Assembly (NCBI GenBank): GCA_037145635.1
Contig: JBBCXB010000005.1
Location: 62,001-126,000 of the forward strand
Reading direction: 5' to 3'
From: JAATFS01 sp037145635
Lineage (GTDB): Bacteria; Pseudomonadota; Gammaproteobacteria; Xanthomonadales; Xanthomonadaceae
Length of the DNA: 64,000 bases
Below are positions 8,358-16,770 of this stretch, one piece after another. Below the pieces are notes generated by a model, which was not told where the DNA came from, searched no databases, and was given only the letters and a program-made list of their open reading frames with translations. The position numbers and the translations under genes are program-made. Numbering within the stretch: position 1 is the stretch's first letter; the number at the start of each line of letters is the position of its first letter.

Positions 8358-8444
8358 CCGGCGTGAGCGCGGTGGCGGCGTCCGTCGCCAGGTGTTCACG
8401 GGGGCCGGCCTAGCGTCGGGGTTCCCATCCTCCCGAGGTGTCCC

Positions 8445-8621
8445 ATGACCCAGCACAACCCCGCCTCCGAACCCAAGATCCCGGCCGACGATGCCGTGCC
8501 GACCCCGGCCGTCCCCAACGGCGGCCTCAACGACGAGGTCGGCGACCTCGACCCGGACCACGACGGCCAGGGCGACGGCCGGCTCCCGGGCCGGGCCGGC
8601 GGGGGACTGGCCGGCGGCTGA
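8445..8621 (+). CDS. Small hydrophilic hypothetical protein, 58 aa
   Basis: A short frame with GAGGTG upstream of an ATG. The product is Pro-rich in its first half, acidic in the middle (DEVGDLDPDHDGQGDG) and Gly-rich at the end. There is no signal peptide or membrane segment. The acidic centre loosely resembles a metal-binding loop but lacks a proper EF-hand pattern. The ribosome site and acidic composition favour a real gene, but its small size makes this uncertain. Confidence 0.45.
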   Translation: MTQHNPASEPKIPADDAVPTPAVPNGGLNDEVGDLDPDHDGQGDGRLPGRAGGGLAGG

Positions 8622-8910
8622 GCTCGGCTTGCGCCGCTGGCGACCGGGCCAGCGACCACCGGCGCGGTTCCCGCGATGGCCCGGCGCGATGAGGCCCCTG
8701 CGCTGCCGGGGCCCCGGGCGAGCGGGTAGCGGCGCGACCGCCGCGGGAGCACACAGGCTTCCGACCCGCGATCCGTGGCCTGCGACGGCACCAGCGCGGG
8801 GCAGTTGCCCGGTCGCGGTGCGTCCGCCGCAGCACCCTGCAAAAGCGCTGGCAAGCGGCCGCGGCATCTCTTAACGTGGCCGTCTTCCTCCCTGCAGGCG
8901 ACCGCGCTCC

Positions 8911-10293
8911 ATGTCCGATCCTTCCGCGCAGCCCGACCACCTCCAGCGCAGCCTGTCCAACCGCCACCTGCAGCTGATCGCGATCGGTGGCGCCATCGGC
9001 ACCGGCCTGTTCATGGGCTCGGGCAAGACCATCAGCCTGGCCGGCCCGTCGATCCTGCTGGTCTACCTGATCATCGGCGCGATGCTGTTCTTCGTGATGC
9101 GCGCGATGGGCGAGCTGCTGCTGTCCAACCTGGAGTACAAGTCTTTCATCGACTTCTCCACCGACCTGCTCGGGCCCTGGGCGGGCTTCTTCTGCGGCTG
9201 GACCTACTGGTTCTGCTGGATCATCACCGCCATCGCCGACGTGATCGCGATCGCGGCCTATGCGCAGTTCTGGTTCCCGGGGCTGGCGCCGTGGGTGCCG
9301 GCGATCCTGTGCGTGCTGTTGCTGCTGGCGCTCAACCTGGTGACGGTGAAGCTGTTCGGCGAGATGGAGTTCTGGTTCGCGCTGATCAAGATCGTGGCGA
9401 TCTGCGCGCTGATCCTGACCGGTGCCGGGCTGATCGCCTGGGGCTTCCAGTCGCCGTCGGGCAGCGTGGCCTCGCTGTCCAACCTGTGGAACGACGGGGG
9501 CCTGTTCCCGATGGGGCTGGGCGGGTTCTTCGCCGGCTTCCAGATCGCGGTGTTCGCCTTCGTCGGCATCGAGCTGGTGGGCACCACCGCGGCTGAGACC
9601 GCCGACCCGCAGCGCAACCTGCCCAAGGCGATCAACTCGATCCCGGTACGCATCATCATCTTCTACGTGCTGGCGCTGGTGGCGATCATGGCGGTGACGC
9701 CGTGGCGCGAGGTGGTGCCGGGCAAGAGCCCGTTCGTGGAGCTGTTCGTGCTGGCGGGCGTGCCGGCCGCGGCCAGCCTGATCAACTTCGTGGTGCTGAC
9801 CTCGGCCACCTCGTCGGCCAACAGCGGCATCTTCTCCACCAGCCGCATGCTCTACGGCCTGGCCGAGGAGCGGCACGCGCCGCGGGCGTTCGCGCGGCTC
9901 TCGCGCGCGGCGGTGCCGGCGCGCGGGCTGCTGTTCTCCTGTGCCTGCCTGCTGATCGGCGCGATGCTGGTGTACGTGATCCCGAACCTGGTGACCGCGT
10001 TCACCCTGGTGACCACGCTGGCGGCGGTGCTCTTCATGTTCGTGTGGTCGCTGATCCTGTGCGCCTACATCGCCTACCGCCGCAAGCGTCCGCAGCTGCA
10101 TGCCGCGTCCACGTTCAAGATGCCGGGCGGGGTGCTGATGTGCTACGTGTGCCTGGCGTTCTTCGCGTTCGTGGTGGTGCTGTTGACGCTGCAGCCGGAC
10201 ACGCTGCAGGCGCTGCTGGCCAGCCCGGTGTGGTTCCTGCTGCTGGGGATCGGCTACGCGTGGAAGGGCCGGCGGGGCGCACGCGCCCGTTGA
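8911..10293 (+). CDS. cycA: Amino acid permease, CycA-like (D-serine/D-alanine/glycine)
   Basis: A 460-residue APC-superfamily permease with 12 predicted membrane segments. The N-terminus has the conserved signature HLQLIAIGGAIGTGLFMGSG of the amino acid transporter family, and segment 3 has WTYWFCWIITAIADV. The order and length match proton-coupled permeases such as CycA, which imports D-Ala, D-Ser and Gly across the inner membrane. The closest alternatives in the family (aromatic or GABA permeases) are not excluded. It is transcribed alone, 54 bases ahead of the corA-like gene. Confidence 0.8.
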   Translation: MSDPSAQPDHLQRSLSNRHLQLIAIGGAIGTGLFMGSGKTISLAGPSILLVYLIIGAMLFFVMRAMGELLLSNLEYKSFIDFSTDLLGPWAGFFCGWTYWFCWIITAIADVIAIAAYAQFWFPGLAPWVPAILCVLLLLALNLVTVKLFGEMEFWFALIKIVAICALILTGAGLIAWGFQSPSGSVASLSNLWNDGGLFPMGLGGFFAGFQIAVFAFVGIELVGTTAAETADPQRNLPKAINSIPVRIIIFYVLALVAIMAVTPWREVVPGKSPFVELFVLAGVPAAASLINFVVLTSATSSANSGIFSTSRMLYGLAEERHAPRAFARLSRAAVPARGLLFSCACLLIGAMLVYVIPNLVTAFTLVTTLAAVLFMFVWSLILCAYIAYRRKRPQLHAASTFKMPGGVLMCYVCLAFFAFVVVLLTLQPDTLQALLASPVWFLLLGIGYAWKGRRGARAR

Positions 10294-10347
10294 CGCCCGG
10301 CGCGGGGAAGCGGATGCTCGCCGCCGTCCGCTTCCCTGGAAACCCCG

Positions 10348-11259
10348 ATGATCACGATCCACCCGCTGGCCGGCTCCGGGGACACCGACGCGGTGTGGGT
10401 GGACCTGTGCCGTCCCGACGCCCAGGAGCTCGACACCGCCACGCGGCGGGCGGGTTTCGCACTGCCGGACCGGGCGTCGATCAGCGAGATCGAGTTCAGC
10501 AGCCGGGTGCGCAGCGTCGACGGCACGCTGTTCCTCAACCTGCCGCGCTTCCAGGAGCAGGACGGCGGGGTGTCGCCGCTGGGGTTCGCGCTGTCGCCGC
10601 AGGTGCTGGTGACCCAGCGCGAGCATCCGGTCGAGTCGCTGCAGGCGATCGCCCGCGACCTGGAGGCGCATCCCTGCGACGGGCCGGTGGACCTGTTCCT
10701 GCGCATGCTGGAGCACATCGTCGATCGCCTCGCCGACCGGCTGGAGTCGCTCGAGGGCGAGATCACCGATACCACCCGCAACGCCTTCGACAATCCGCAG
10801 AAGACCCGCGACCTGGAGCGCATGCTGCGCCAGGTCGGGGTGATGGGACGCCGCATCGGCGCGCTGCACAGCACCGTGCACGGCCTGCTGCGGCTGGCGA
10901 CCTACCTGGACGAGGCGGCGCCGGAGTGGTTCGGCGAGCATGCGCCGCGGCGCATCAAGCTGATCCAGAAGGACCTGGCCTCGCTGACCGAGTTCGAGCA
11001 GCAGATGGGCGACCGCATCGAGTTCCTGCTCGACAGCGTGCTCGGGCTGATCAACATGGACCAGAACGAGGTGATGAAGGTGATGGCCGTGGCCTCGGTG
11101 GTCGGCATCCCGCCCACGGTGCTGGTGGGCATCTGGGGCATGAACTTCGCCTTCATGCCGGAGCTCAAGTGGCACGACGCCTACTTCTGGGCGCTGGGCC
11201 TGATCGGCCTGAGCATGGTGCTGCCGCTGGCGTGGTTCCGCCGGCGCGGCTGGATCTAG
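10348..11259 (+). CDS. corA: CorA-family divalent cation transporter
   Basis: A 303-residue protein with a large cytoplasmic N-terminal domain, a long helical section and two C-terminal membrane segments. The selectivity motif appears as WGMNF at the end of the first segment (usually YGMNF), followed by the short loop MPELKWHDAYF with its acidic residue. These features define the CorA Mg2+/Co2+ channel family, which works as a pentamer in the inner membrane. ZntB-type members have GVN instead, so CorA is preferred. It is on the same strand as the permease upstream and may be read with it. Confidence 0.85.
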   Translation: MITIHPLAGSGDTDAVWVDLCRPDAQELDTATRRAGFALPDRASISEIEFSSRVRSVDGTLFLNLPRFQEQDGGVSPLGFALSPQVLVTQREHPVESLQAIARDLEAHPCDGPVDLFLRMLEHIVDRLADRLESLEGEITDTTRNAFDNPQKTRDLERMLRQVGVMGRRIGALHSTVHGLLRLATYLDEAAPEWFGEHAPRRIKLIQKDLASLTEFEQQMGDRIEFLLDSVLGLINMDQNEVMKVMAVASVVGIPPTVLVGIWGMNFAFMPELKWHDAYFWALGLIGLSMVLPLAWFRRRGWI

Positions 11260-11298
11260 GCGGCGGGACGGCGGAGGCCGCCCCGCTGCGCGGTGCGC

Positions 11299-11994
11299 TC
11301 AGTCCTTGCGCTGGAAGGTGACTTCCTCGTAGGGCTGCACCACCACCCAGCCTTCGCCGGCGAAGCGCAGCTGCAGGCTCTCGCCGGAGCCGCGCCCGAA
11401 CAGGGTGCCCAGCGAGATGTCGGTGACCAGCTCGGGCGTGAGCGTGCCGGACCAGGCCACGGTGGCATTGGGGTCGGTGAACACCGGCCCGCCCTGGGCG
11501 GACACCGGCAGGGTCAGCGGCTCGTAGTGCGAGGTGATCGCGACCAGGCCGTGGCCGCTCAGGCGCACGTTGAACAGCCCGCCGGACAGCATGCCGGCCA
11601 CCTTGCGCATCATCGTGATGCGGTGCTCGACGGTCTCTTCCAGCGCCAGCACGTCGTTGCCGTTGACGAAGATCGATTCGCCGGCCAGGCGCAGCAGCGT
11701 GACCTGCTTGCCTTCGTCGGCGAGGTAGACGCGGCCGTGGCCCTCGGCCTTCATCAGCTGCAGGCCCTCGCCGCTGACGGCCTTCTTCAGCAGGGTGCCC
11801 AGGCCCTGTTCGAGCAGCCCCTGGCGGGTGAACTTGACCTCGCCGGTGCGCGCCACCATCGAGCCGGCCTTGGCCCAGATGCGGCCGGCCAGCCGCACTT
11901 CCAGCAGGTGCGGGCCTTCCAGCTCGAAGGCGTCGGTGGAGACGTCCTTCTCGCGCGAGGTGGCGAGGAATTCGTCCAGGGTACGTGCGCTCAT
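11299..11994 (-). CDS. AIM24/TIGR00266-type protein
   Basis: The ATG at 11994, with an AGGAC ribosome site, gives 231 residues. The protein is made almost entirely of beta strands with glycine turns (RIWAKAGSMVARTGEVKF, GLFNVRLSGHGLVAITSHYEP), as in the bacterial homologues of mitochondrial AIM24. These soluble proteins form trimeric beta-barrel-like structures of unknown biochemical function. It faces the corA-like gene tail to tail with about 40 bases between. No signal peptide is seen. Confidence 0.75.
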   Translation of the reverse strand: MSARTLDEFLATSREKDVSTDAFELEGPHLLEVRLAGRIWAKAGSMVARTGEVKFTRQGLLEQGLGTLLKKAVSGEGLQLMKAEGHGRVYLADEGKQVTLLRLAGESIFVNGNDVLALEETVEHRITMMRKVAGMLSGGLFNVRLSGHGLVAITSHYEPLTLPVSAQGGPVFTDPNATVAWSGTLTPELVTDISLGTLFGRGSGESLQLRFAGEGWVVVQPYEEVTFQRKD

Positions 11995-12419
11995 CGTTCG
12001 GTCCTTGAGGTATCGGGGGGCCGGCATGATACCGCCAGATGCAAGGCCGACCGCGCGTGGAATGCGCCTGGGGCGGCGGCGCCCTGCGACAAAGGCGCTG
12101 TCGATCGCCAATCGTCGAGCGCTGTCCACGGATTTCCGGTTGAACGCGGGCCTTGACTGCACGACCGTAGGAAGCATCAGCCTCATGTACCGAAGCCGAT
12201 GCAATGACTGGCCGCGGCGTCAGCGTGGCCGGGGATAGGCGGAGAGCGGCACACGGATGTGCCGCGGCGGCGAGTCGGACAGGAGGTCCGCCCGAGCCGG
12301 GGAGCCTGTCTCCGGTCACGCTGGCGCCCCGCCGACGCCAGTGATCCTGCCGATTCGCCGCGTGTTCCGCTGCACTGGAGGTGCGCGATTGGCGCCTCGT
12401 TTTCCCGCGCGGGAGTGGC

Positions 12420-12513
12420 CCGCGGGTGCCGGGGCAGGACACGCCGTGAACCCGTCCCCGGGGGCTCTTCCACGACATCCCTGTCGTGGAAGGTCCTGCC
12501 CCGGCACCCGCGG
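12420..12513. repeat. Composite inverted repeat: 21-bp outer arms, 11-bp inner stem
   Basis: The outer arms 12420-12440 and 12493-12513 are perfect complements over 21 bases. Inside, 12467-12477 and 12482-12492 form an 11-bp stem with a 4-base loop that directly abuts the right outer arm. A CCCCGGGG palindrome sits between (12456-12463). A cruciform or a branched RNA fold is possible. The layout resembles a REP- or MITE-like unit; no transposase or target duplication is visible. Confidence 0.75.
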
Positions 12514-12634
12514 ACCCCTCTGCACGGATGGCCGGTTTGGCGGAACGAAAGGCGCGGCCTCCGTGCCGTGCGTGGTTCTGCGGACTCTGATGGCCTACGG
12601 TCAAAGCGCCAAGTTCTAAGAGCTACAGCCAATA

Positions 12635-12657
12635 GCCAACAACTGACAGCTGTTGGC
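12635..12657. repeat. Short inverted repeat in AT-rich stretch
   Basis: GCCAACA and TGTTGGC arms are separated by nine bases, followed by an A-rich tract (12661-12670). It is on the margin of the region containing the composite repeat. Confidence 0.45.
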
Positions 12658-12842
12658 TCGAAATAAAAAACGATTGCCTTCAGCCGCAGGCCGGCGACTC
12701 ATCGCCGAAACCTAGCGGGTCCCTGGCAACGAATGCATTACTGCATGAAGCATCGGCCGCTAGCGTCCGCAGCCCTCGCAATGCGAAAGGGCTGGGCCCG
12801 CCGTTGTCGTTGCCGTCGCCTTGGTCCGTGCGGACGGCTTCG

Positions 12843-14519
12843 TCAGGGCGAGGTCGGCTCGGGCATGCGGGCGGCGGCGGGTTCGGTGGCGGCCGGTGCC
12901 GCGTACAGGTCCATCAGCTTGAGCGTCACGCCGTTGCTCCAGCCGAAGCCGTCCTGCAGGGCGTACTCGCCACCGCCGCCGCCGCCCGCTTCGGCGTCCA
13001 CGCCGTACTTCTCCACCAGCTTGTGCTCCTGCGCGAACAGCGCCTGCACCCGGCCCAGGAAGCGCGTGCCGATGCTGCGGGCGAGCGCGTCCTGGCGATA
13101 GCGGCGCAGGCCGTCGACCGCGATCCACTGCAGCGGCGCCCAGCCGTTGGGCTCGTCCCACTGCTGGCCGGTGCGCAGCTCGGTGGTGGCCAGGCCCCCC
13201 GGGCGCAGCAGGTGGGCGCGCACCGTGTCGGCGGTCTGCCGGGCCTGCGCGTCGCTGGCGATGCCGGCGAACAGCGGGTACAGCGCGGCGGCCGTGACCT
13301 GGTCGCTGAGCGTGCGGGCCTGCCAGTCGTAGTCGGCGTAGTAGCCGGCCGGGTTCCACAGGTGGCGCGCGATCGCGGCCTTGCGCTGGCGCGCCGCCGC
13401 GGCGTAGTCCGGGTGGCAGGCCGGCTGCGGCTGGGCCGCGCAGGCCTGGGCGAGCGTGCTTTCCAGATGGTAGAGCAGGCTGTTGAGGTCGATCGGCACG
13501 ATCGCGGTGGTGCGGATGGTGCTCAGCGTCTGCCGGTCGCCCAGCCAGCGGCTGGAATAGTCCCAGCCGCTCTCGGCGCCGGCGCGCAGGTCGCGGTAGA
13601 CCTCGGCCGCGGGGCGGTCGCGCGCCTCGGCGGCGGTGCGGGTGTCGTGCAGCCAGGCTTCCTGGCGCGGCGTGTCGCGCTCGTCCCAATAGCGGTTGAG
13701 CACGCTGCCGTCGTCCAGCTTCACCACGTGGCGCGCGGCGTGGCCGGGCGCGAGCCCGTCCGCACCGTCCATCCAGTAGGCGTATTCCTTCTGCAGCTGC
13801 GGCAGGTAGCGGCGGTAGGCCGCGTCGCCCTCCACCCGCGCCTGCAGCTCCACCATGTACGAGAAGAACGGCGGCTGCGAGCGGCTGAGGTAGTAGCTGC
13901 GGTTGCCGTTGGGGATGTGGCCGTAGGTGTCGATCAGGTAGGCGAAGTTGTCCAGCATCTGCCGGCTGCGCTCGGTCTCCCCGCTTTCCACCAGGCCGAG
14001 CATGGTGAAGTACGAGTCCCAGTAGTAGACCTCGCGGAAGCGTCCGCCCGGCACCACGTACGGGTGCGGCAGCGCCAGCAGGCTGCTGTGCGGCGGCACC
14101 TGCGGCTGGCTGCGCACCAGCTTGGGCCACAGCGCGTCGATGTGCTCGCGCAGGCCGGTGTCCTGGCGGATCGCGCCGGTCTCCACCGGCGGCGATTCCT
14201 CGAAGTTGGCCGCCACGAAGCGGCCCAGGTCGAAGCCCGGCCCGCCGCGCTGGGCCAGGTAGTCGGCATTGATCAGGGCCGGGTCGCGCAGCGGCAGCGC
14301 GTCGACGAAGTGCTTCTGGTCGTCGAACAGCGCCTGCTGCTGCACCGCCTGGAACAGCTCGGGGTAGGCCAGGTCCGGGGTCTGCGGCGTCGGTGCCCGC
14401 ACGGTCCGGGAGGCGGTCTCGGTCTCGGCCTGGGCCGGCAATGCATCGAAGGGGGTCATCAGCAGGGTCAGCGACAGCCCCAGCAGGGGGGTGCAGCAGG
14501 GCGGAGCGGCATGGCTCAT
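12843..14519 (-). CDS. treA: Periplasmic alpha,alpha-trehalase (GH37)
   Basis: The ATG at 14519 gives 558 residues with a signal peptide ending in AQA near residue 31. Both trehalase signatures are present: PGGRFREVYYWDSY near residue 165 and QWDEPNGWAP near residue 455. A Gly run followed by EYALQDGFGWSNGV lies near the C-terminus, as in TreA. The enzyme splits trehalose into two glucoses in the periplasm. Length matches the family (about 550). It lies downstream of the DUF72 gene on the same strand with a 397-base gap, so it likely has its own promoter. Confidence 0.93.
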   Translation of the reverse strand: MSHAAPPCCTPLLGLSLTLLMTPFDALPAQAETETASRTVRAPTPQTPDLAYPELFQAVQQQALFDDQKHFVDALPLRDPALINADYLAQRGGPGFDLGRFVAANFEESPPVETGAIRQDTGLREHIDALWPKLVRSQPQVPPHSSLLALPHPYVVPGGRFREVYYWDSYFTMLGLVESGETERSRQMLDNFAYLIDTYGHIPNGNRSYYLSRSQPPFFSYMVELQARVEGDAAYRRYLPQLQKEYAYWMDGADGLAPGHAARHVVKLDDGSVLNRYWDERDTPRQEAWLHDTRTAAEARDRPAAEVYRDLRAGAESGWDYSSRWLGDRQTLSTIRTTAIVPIDLNSLLYHLESTLAQACAAQPQPACHPDYAAAARQRKAAIARHLWNPAGYYADYDWQARTLSDQVTAAALYPLFAGIASDAQARQTADTVRAHLLRPGGLATTELRTGQQWDEPNGWAPLQWIAVDGLRRYRQDALARSIGTRFLGRVQALFAQEHKLVEKYGVDAEAGGGGGGEYALQDGFGWSNGVTLKLMDLYAAPAATEPAAARMPEPTSP

Positions 14520-14916
14520 GTCGTTTCCGGAGCGGGATGCAGGGGGCATGGTAAACGACCGGGCTCGGGACGGACCGCCCGGCATCGGCGAGGCGGTGTC
14601 GGGCGGCGGGCAGGGGAGAGGACAGCGGCACCGGACCGGCCAGGGCGGCGGCCGGGCCCGGGCCGGCGCCTTTCCGGACTATCGGCCGTCGCGCGAGGGC
14701 CTTGAGTCGGGCGGCCGCGGCCGTTCATGCCGCCGGCCGGGCGGCGCGACCGCGTGTGCGCCGCTTCGGCGTGCAGCGGCCGTCGGGCGGCCGATTCGGC
14801 GGCGTTGGCAGGCCGGCTTGGCGGGGCGGAGCCGGGCGGGTCTTCGCTGATGTGGCCGGGGGCGAGGGGCGGTGCTCGGGCCGGCGGCGAGCCGGGCGCG
14901 GGCGCGCCTGCGGTCG
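14520..14916. other. Gene-free stretch upstream of trehalase, 397 bp
   Basis: It holds the presumptive trehalase promoter, but no convincing promoter elements or operators were found. Frames crossing it are low-complexity Arg/Gly/Ala sequences. Confidence 0.45.
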
Positions 14917-15681
14917 TCAATCCTTCTGGCCGGCGGCCAGCAGCGCCTGCAGCTGCAAGGCGTTCGGTACCGCCTCGCCGGCGGCGGTGTTGTCGAAGAT
15001 CACCCAGGCCTCGCCGGCGCCCGCCGGCGAGGCCCGCACCTGGGCGGCCAGCGCCTGCAGCGCGGCGTCGTCGTAGCGGCTGTAGTAGATGCGCGGTGCG
15101 CCATGCCAGCGCCAGTAGCCGGCGGCCTGCGTCGGCGCGGCGGGTGCGGGCAGGGCGATCGCCGGATCGGCGACGACGCGGGCGATGCGGTGGCGGTCGA
15201 GCAGTGCGGTGGCGGCCGGCGTGAACCAGCCGGGATGGCGCGGCTCGCACGCCACCCCGCCCGGCCAGCGCCGGCGCAGCATGCGGAAGAACGTGGAGGC
15301 CAGCCGCGGGTCGAACGCCAGGCTGGGCGGCAACTGCACCAGCAGCCGGCCCAGGCGTTCGCCCAGGGCGCCGGCCTCGGCCAGGAAGGCGTCCAGCAAC
15401 GCGCCGGTGCGGTACAGGCGGGCGTCGTGGGTGATGCTGCGCGGCAGCTTGACCGAGAACCGGAAGTCCGCCGGTACGCTGTCGGCCCAGCGGGCATAGG
15501 TAGCCGGCCGGTGCGGGCGGTAGAACGAGGAATTGATCTCCACGGCGTCGAAACGCGTGGCGTAGCGCTGCAGCACGCTGTCGCCGGCGCCGAACGCGTC
15601 GCGCACGGCGGCCGGCAGCGACCAGCCGGCACAGCCGCAGCGGAGGCGGAACGCGGGCGGGCGGGGCGAAGGGGCGGGCAT
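14917..15681 (-). CDS. DUF72 (YecE-like) protein
   Basis: With the ATG at 15681 the product has 254 residues. The start RCGCAGWS corresponds to the usual G(T/C)xGW beginning of DUF72 proteins. Further family features are VEINSSFYRP, FRFSVKLPRSITHDARL, LLVQLPPSLAFD, ACEPRHPGWF and YYSRYDD. These proteins have a TIM-barrel fold; their biochemical function is unknown. Length is normal for the family. The gene is divergent from the DNA glycosylase gene, with about 118 bases between. Confidence 0.88.
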   Translation of the reverse strand: MPAPSPRPPAFRLRCGCAGWSLPAAVRDAFGAGDSVLQRYATRFDAVEINSSFYRPHRPATYARWADSVPADFRFSVKLPRSITHDARLYRTGALLDAFLAEAGALGERLGRLLVQLPPSLAFDPRLASTFFRMLRRRWPGGVACEPRHPGWFTPAATALLDRHRIARVVADPAIALPAPAAPTQAAGYWRWHGAPRIYYSRYDDAALQALAAQVRASPAGAGEAWVIFDNTAAGEAVPNALQLQALLAAGQKD

Positions 15682-15799
15682 GGGATCCAGCGAGTCGTTG
15701 CGGGGTCTCCCGGATACCAAGGCGACCGGCACGCCGCCGTGATGCCGGCGCCACGCATCGATCACGATCGGCTCACGCCATCGTCCGATACTCGCAGGC

Positions 15800-16561
15800 G
15801 TGCCCGAAGGTCCCTCCATCGTCATCCTCAAGGACGAAGCCGCCGCCTTCGCCGGGCGCAAGGTGCTGCGGGTGTCGGGCAACAGCCGGCTGGACCTCGA
15901 GCGGCTGCGCAACCAGAAGGTGGTCGCGCTGCGCAGCTGGGGCAAGCACTTCCTGATCGAGTTCGCGCACTTCAGCGTGCGCATCCACTTCATGCTGTTC
16001 GGCAGCTACCGCATCGACGCGCGCAAGGACACCCCGGCGCGGCTGAGCCTGGGTTTCTCGAAGGGCCAGGAACTGAACTTTTATGCCTGCTCGGTGAAGT
16101 TCATCGACGCGCCGCTGGACACGGTCTACGACTGGAGCGGCGACGTGATGAGTCCCGAGTGGGACCCGGCGCAGGCGCGCCGCAAGCTGCGCGCGCAGCC
16201 GCACACGCTGGCCGCCGACGCGCTGCTGGACCAGACGATCTTTTCCGGCGTCGGCAACATCATCAAGAACGAGGTGCTGCACCGCATCCGCGTGCATCCG
16301 GAGAGCGAGGTGGGCGCACTGCCGCCGCGCAAGCTGGCGCAGCTGGTGGAGCAGGCCCGCACCTACAGCTTCGATTTCTACGCATGGAAGCAGGCGTACG
16401 TGCTCAAGAAGCACTACCAGGTGCATACCCGCACCGTCTGTCCGCGCGACGGCCAGCGGCTGACCTACCGCAAGCACCTGGGCAAGGCGGCGAGGCGCGC
16501 GTTCTACTGCGAACGCTGCCAGACGCGCTATCCCGCCGCGCCGGGCGACCCCACCGACTGA
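15800..16561 (+). CDS. Fpg/Nei-family DNA glycosylase-lyase
   Basis: The GTG start gives MPEGPS, so the mature protein has the catalytic Pro1 and Glu2 (positions 2-3) that define this family. Downstream are the helix-two-turn-helix region (LLDQTIFSGVGNIIKNEVLHRIRVHP) and a C-terminal zinc finger (CPRDGQ then YCERCQ). These bifunctional enzymes remove oxidised bases and nick the abasic strand. The 253-residue length and the divergent N-terminal lobe suggest endonuclease VIII rather than MutM, but the exact base preference is not readable from sequence. Confidence 0.88.
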   Translation: MPEGPSIVILKDEAAAFAGRKVLRVSGNSRLDLERLRNQKVVALRSWGKHFLIEFAHFSVRIHFMLFGSYRIDARKDTPARLSLGFSKGQELNFYACSVKFIDAPLDTVYDWSGDVMSPEWDPAQARRKLRAQPHTLAADALLDQTIFSGVGNIIKNEVLHRIRVHPESEVGALPPRKLAQLVEQARTYSFDFYAWKQAYVLKKHYQVHTRTVCPRDGQRLTYRKHLGKAARRAFYCERCQTRYPAAPGDPTD

Positions 16562-16770
16562 CACCGGCCGGCGCATTGATCGCAAAGGTGAATGGCGGCT
16601 AGCTCCGTTCGCCGCGGACAACGAATTTCATACGCGCGGCGTCGTGCGGGCCGCTAGATTGCCCCGATGCACCGGGTCCGGTGGCCCGGGGAGCCGCCGC
16701 GACGGTCCGCCGGGCGCCCGCCCTGTGGCGCCCCGCCTCCCTCCCCGAAGCCTTCCTCTAGACGCATTCC

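Larger units (their letters stand above)
11995..12842. other. Gene-free stretch with inverted repeats, 848 bp
   Basis: It lies between the AIM24-type gene start and the trehalase stop. Open frames cross it on both strands but follow the symmetry of the inverted repeat and show no protein character. The right third (about 12600-12690) is distinctly AT-richer than the rest of the window. The composite repeat at 12420-12513 and the small one at 12635-12657 are listed separately. It looks like accumulated mobile or repeat sequence. Confidence 0.6.

Noticed and set aside
12183..12666. Several overlapping open frames near the composite inverted repeat
   Set aside because: They mirror each other on the two strands because the DNA is an inverted repeat; none has a start signal or protein-like composition.
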